From contig JAFQJA010000017.1 in assembly GCA_017397315.1 (NCBI GenBank), positions 65,804 to 129,803 on the forward strand: 64,000 bases of DNA. The letters run 5' to 3'. A program made the position numbers and the translations under genes. Under the pieces are notes generated by a model. It was not told where the DNA came from. It was given only the letters and a program-made list of their open reading frames with translations, and made no database searches. Positions within the stretch are counted from its first letter, which is position 1. Every line of letters begins with the position of its first letter. Source of the stretch: Clostridia bacterium. Its GTDB lineage: Bacteria; Bacillota; Clostridia; Monoglobales; Firm-18. Shown here piece after piece: positions 63,487-64,000 of this stretch.

Positions 63487-64000
63487 ATGCAATTATAAGC
63501 TTCATTCCAGGGGTTATTTCTCCTGATAAATTGTTGTCAACAATTATCTTGTCTGCGGTTGTTCTGTATTTTTTTGCAATTTCCCATAAAGTATCATCTT
63601 TTCCCACAAAATAAATTTTAATGAAACAGTTGTTTGTATTTGAAACCGACTGTTCTTCAACGGTTATGTCAGAAATGTAATTGATATTGTGTTTAGAAAT
63701 AATTTTTGTATCTATGGTTGCTATAATGCGAAATTCAAGTTGAGCAGGACCTGCAATGTTGTAACTGACACTGTCAACTGTTACAAACACATCACAAAGC
63801 ATTTTCTCATTTATTCCCTCGCACTCAATGTACTGTGTAAATTTATGTTTGTGAGTATAACAGTTAATAGGACTCTCGCCGTCGTCTGCCATATATAATA
63901 CATCTACTTCCATAATCCCGCCGACGCACACTTTGTTTCCCTCGATTATTGTGTCGGCAATATTGGGTTTTGCACATATTCTGAATACCTGACAAATATC
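63485..64000 (-). CDS. SPOCS (DUF3794) and LysM domain protein, SipL-like (N-terminal part cut)
   Basis: The frame is open from the right window edge, so the start lies outside. The visible 171 codons begin DICQVFRICAKPNIADTII and hold a SPOCS/DUF3794 repeat (GIMEVDVLYMADDGESPINCY, QYIECEG, VSYNIAGPAQLEFRIIATI). A C-terminal LysM domain follows (FVGKDDTLWEIAKKYRTTADKIIVDNNL...PGMKLII). This layout matches SipL, the SpoIVA-interacting spore coat and engulfment protein of Clostridia. In-frame GTG 63931 is internal, not a start. The part visible supports the SPOCS/LysM family; calling it SipL is an inference. Confidence 0.82.
   Translation of the reverse strand, partial: DICQVFRICAKPNIADTIIEGNKVCVGGIMEVDVLYMADDGESPINCYTHKHKFTQYIECEGINEKMLCDVFVTVDSVSYNIAGPAQLEFRIIATIDTKIISKHNINYISDITVEEQSVSNTNNCFIKIYFVGKDDTLWEIAKKYRTTADKIIVDNNLSGEITPGMKLIIA

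Overview
The window looks like chromosomal DNA from a low-GC, spore-forming, anaerobic member of the Clostridia (order not determinable by eye). Three things point there: Firmicutes-type gene orders (rimP-nusA-ylxR-ylxQ-infB-rbfA, ylxM-ffh-rpsP-khpA-rimM-trmD, nadD-yqeK-rsfS), sporulation genes (spoIID and a SPOCS/LysM gene running off the right edge), and anaerobic ferredoxin-linked enzymes (IorAB, a PflX-like radical SAM protein, formate-THF ligase). No tRNA, rRNA, CRISPR array, insertion sequence or prophage was seen. Apart from the OLE RNA interval (about 2589-3254) no gap between genes exceeds 300 bases.

Layout. 1-10.6 kb, minus strand: pepD, OPT transporter, PqqD-like protein, lipid kinase, nusB-xseA-xseB-ispA, then a roughly 605-nt structured noncoding RNA that I identify as OLE RNA, followed by oapA (its membrane protein partner), dxs and the start of tlyA. 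10.7-13.2 kb: ROK-family protein and nagA. 13.3-23.6 kb: ileS, ribF, truB, nrnA-like, rbfA, infB, ylxQ, ylxR, nusA, rimP behind one promoter with a leader hairpin. 23.6-35.0 kb: a long minus-strand run from ylxM through ffh, rpsP, khpA, rimM, trmD, nadD, yqeK, rsfS and leuS to an acyl-CoA ligase and indolepyruvate ferredoxin oxidoreductase. 35.0-37.9 kb: an amidase (minus), then an SLH-domain protein and a PflX-like radical SAM protein (plus). 37.9-41.3 kb, minus: spoIID, queA, tgt. 41.4-50.6 kb, plus: asd, dapA, dapB, a stand-alone aspartokinase-type ACT protein, hflX, yigZ, fhs, tsaE, tsaB, a dCMP deaminase-like gene, and a Noc/ParB gene. 50.6-64 kb, minus: a glycoside-hydrolase-like protein, a 752-residue SLH protein, a MacAB-type exporter, uvrA, uvrB and the SPOCS/LysM gene.

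The most notable element is the OLE RNA locus. The RNA sits exactly where this class is known to occur, between ispA and dxs and next to its protein partner. The sequence shows a good sigma-A promoter just after the ispA stop, a long-range stem joining the two RNA ends, and a run of seven U residues right after that stem, immediately before the oapA ribosome binding site. OLE is a described RNA class whose mechanism is still poorly understood. I found no convincing evidence for a wholly new system. The best secondary leads are a stand-alone aspartokinase regulatory subunit in the lysine operon, hairpins placed between promoter and start codon at rimP and at the glycoside-hydrolase gene, a tight OPT/PqqD gene pair, and an exporter operon coupled to an SLH surface protein.
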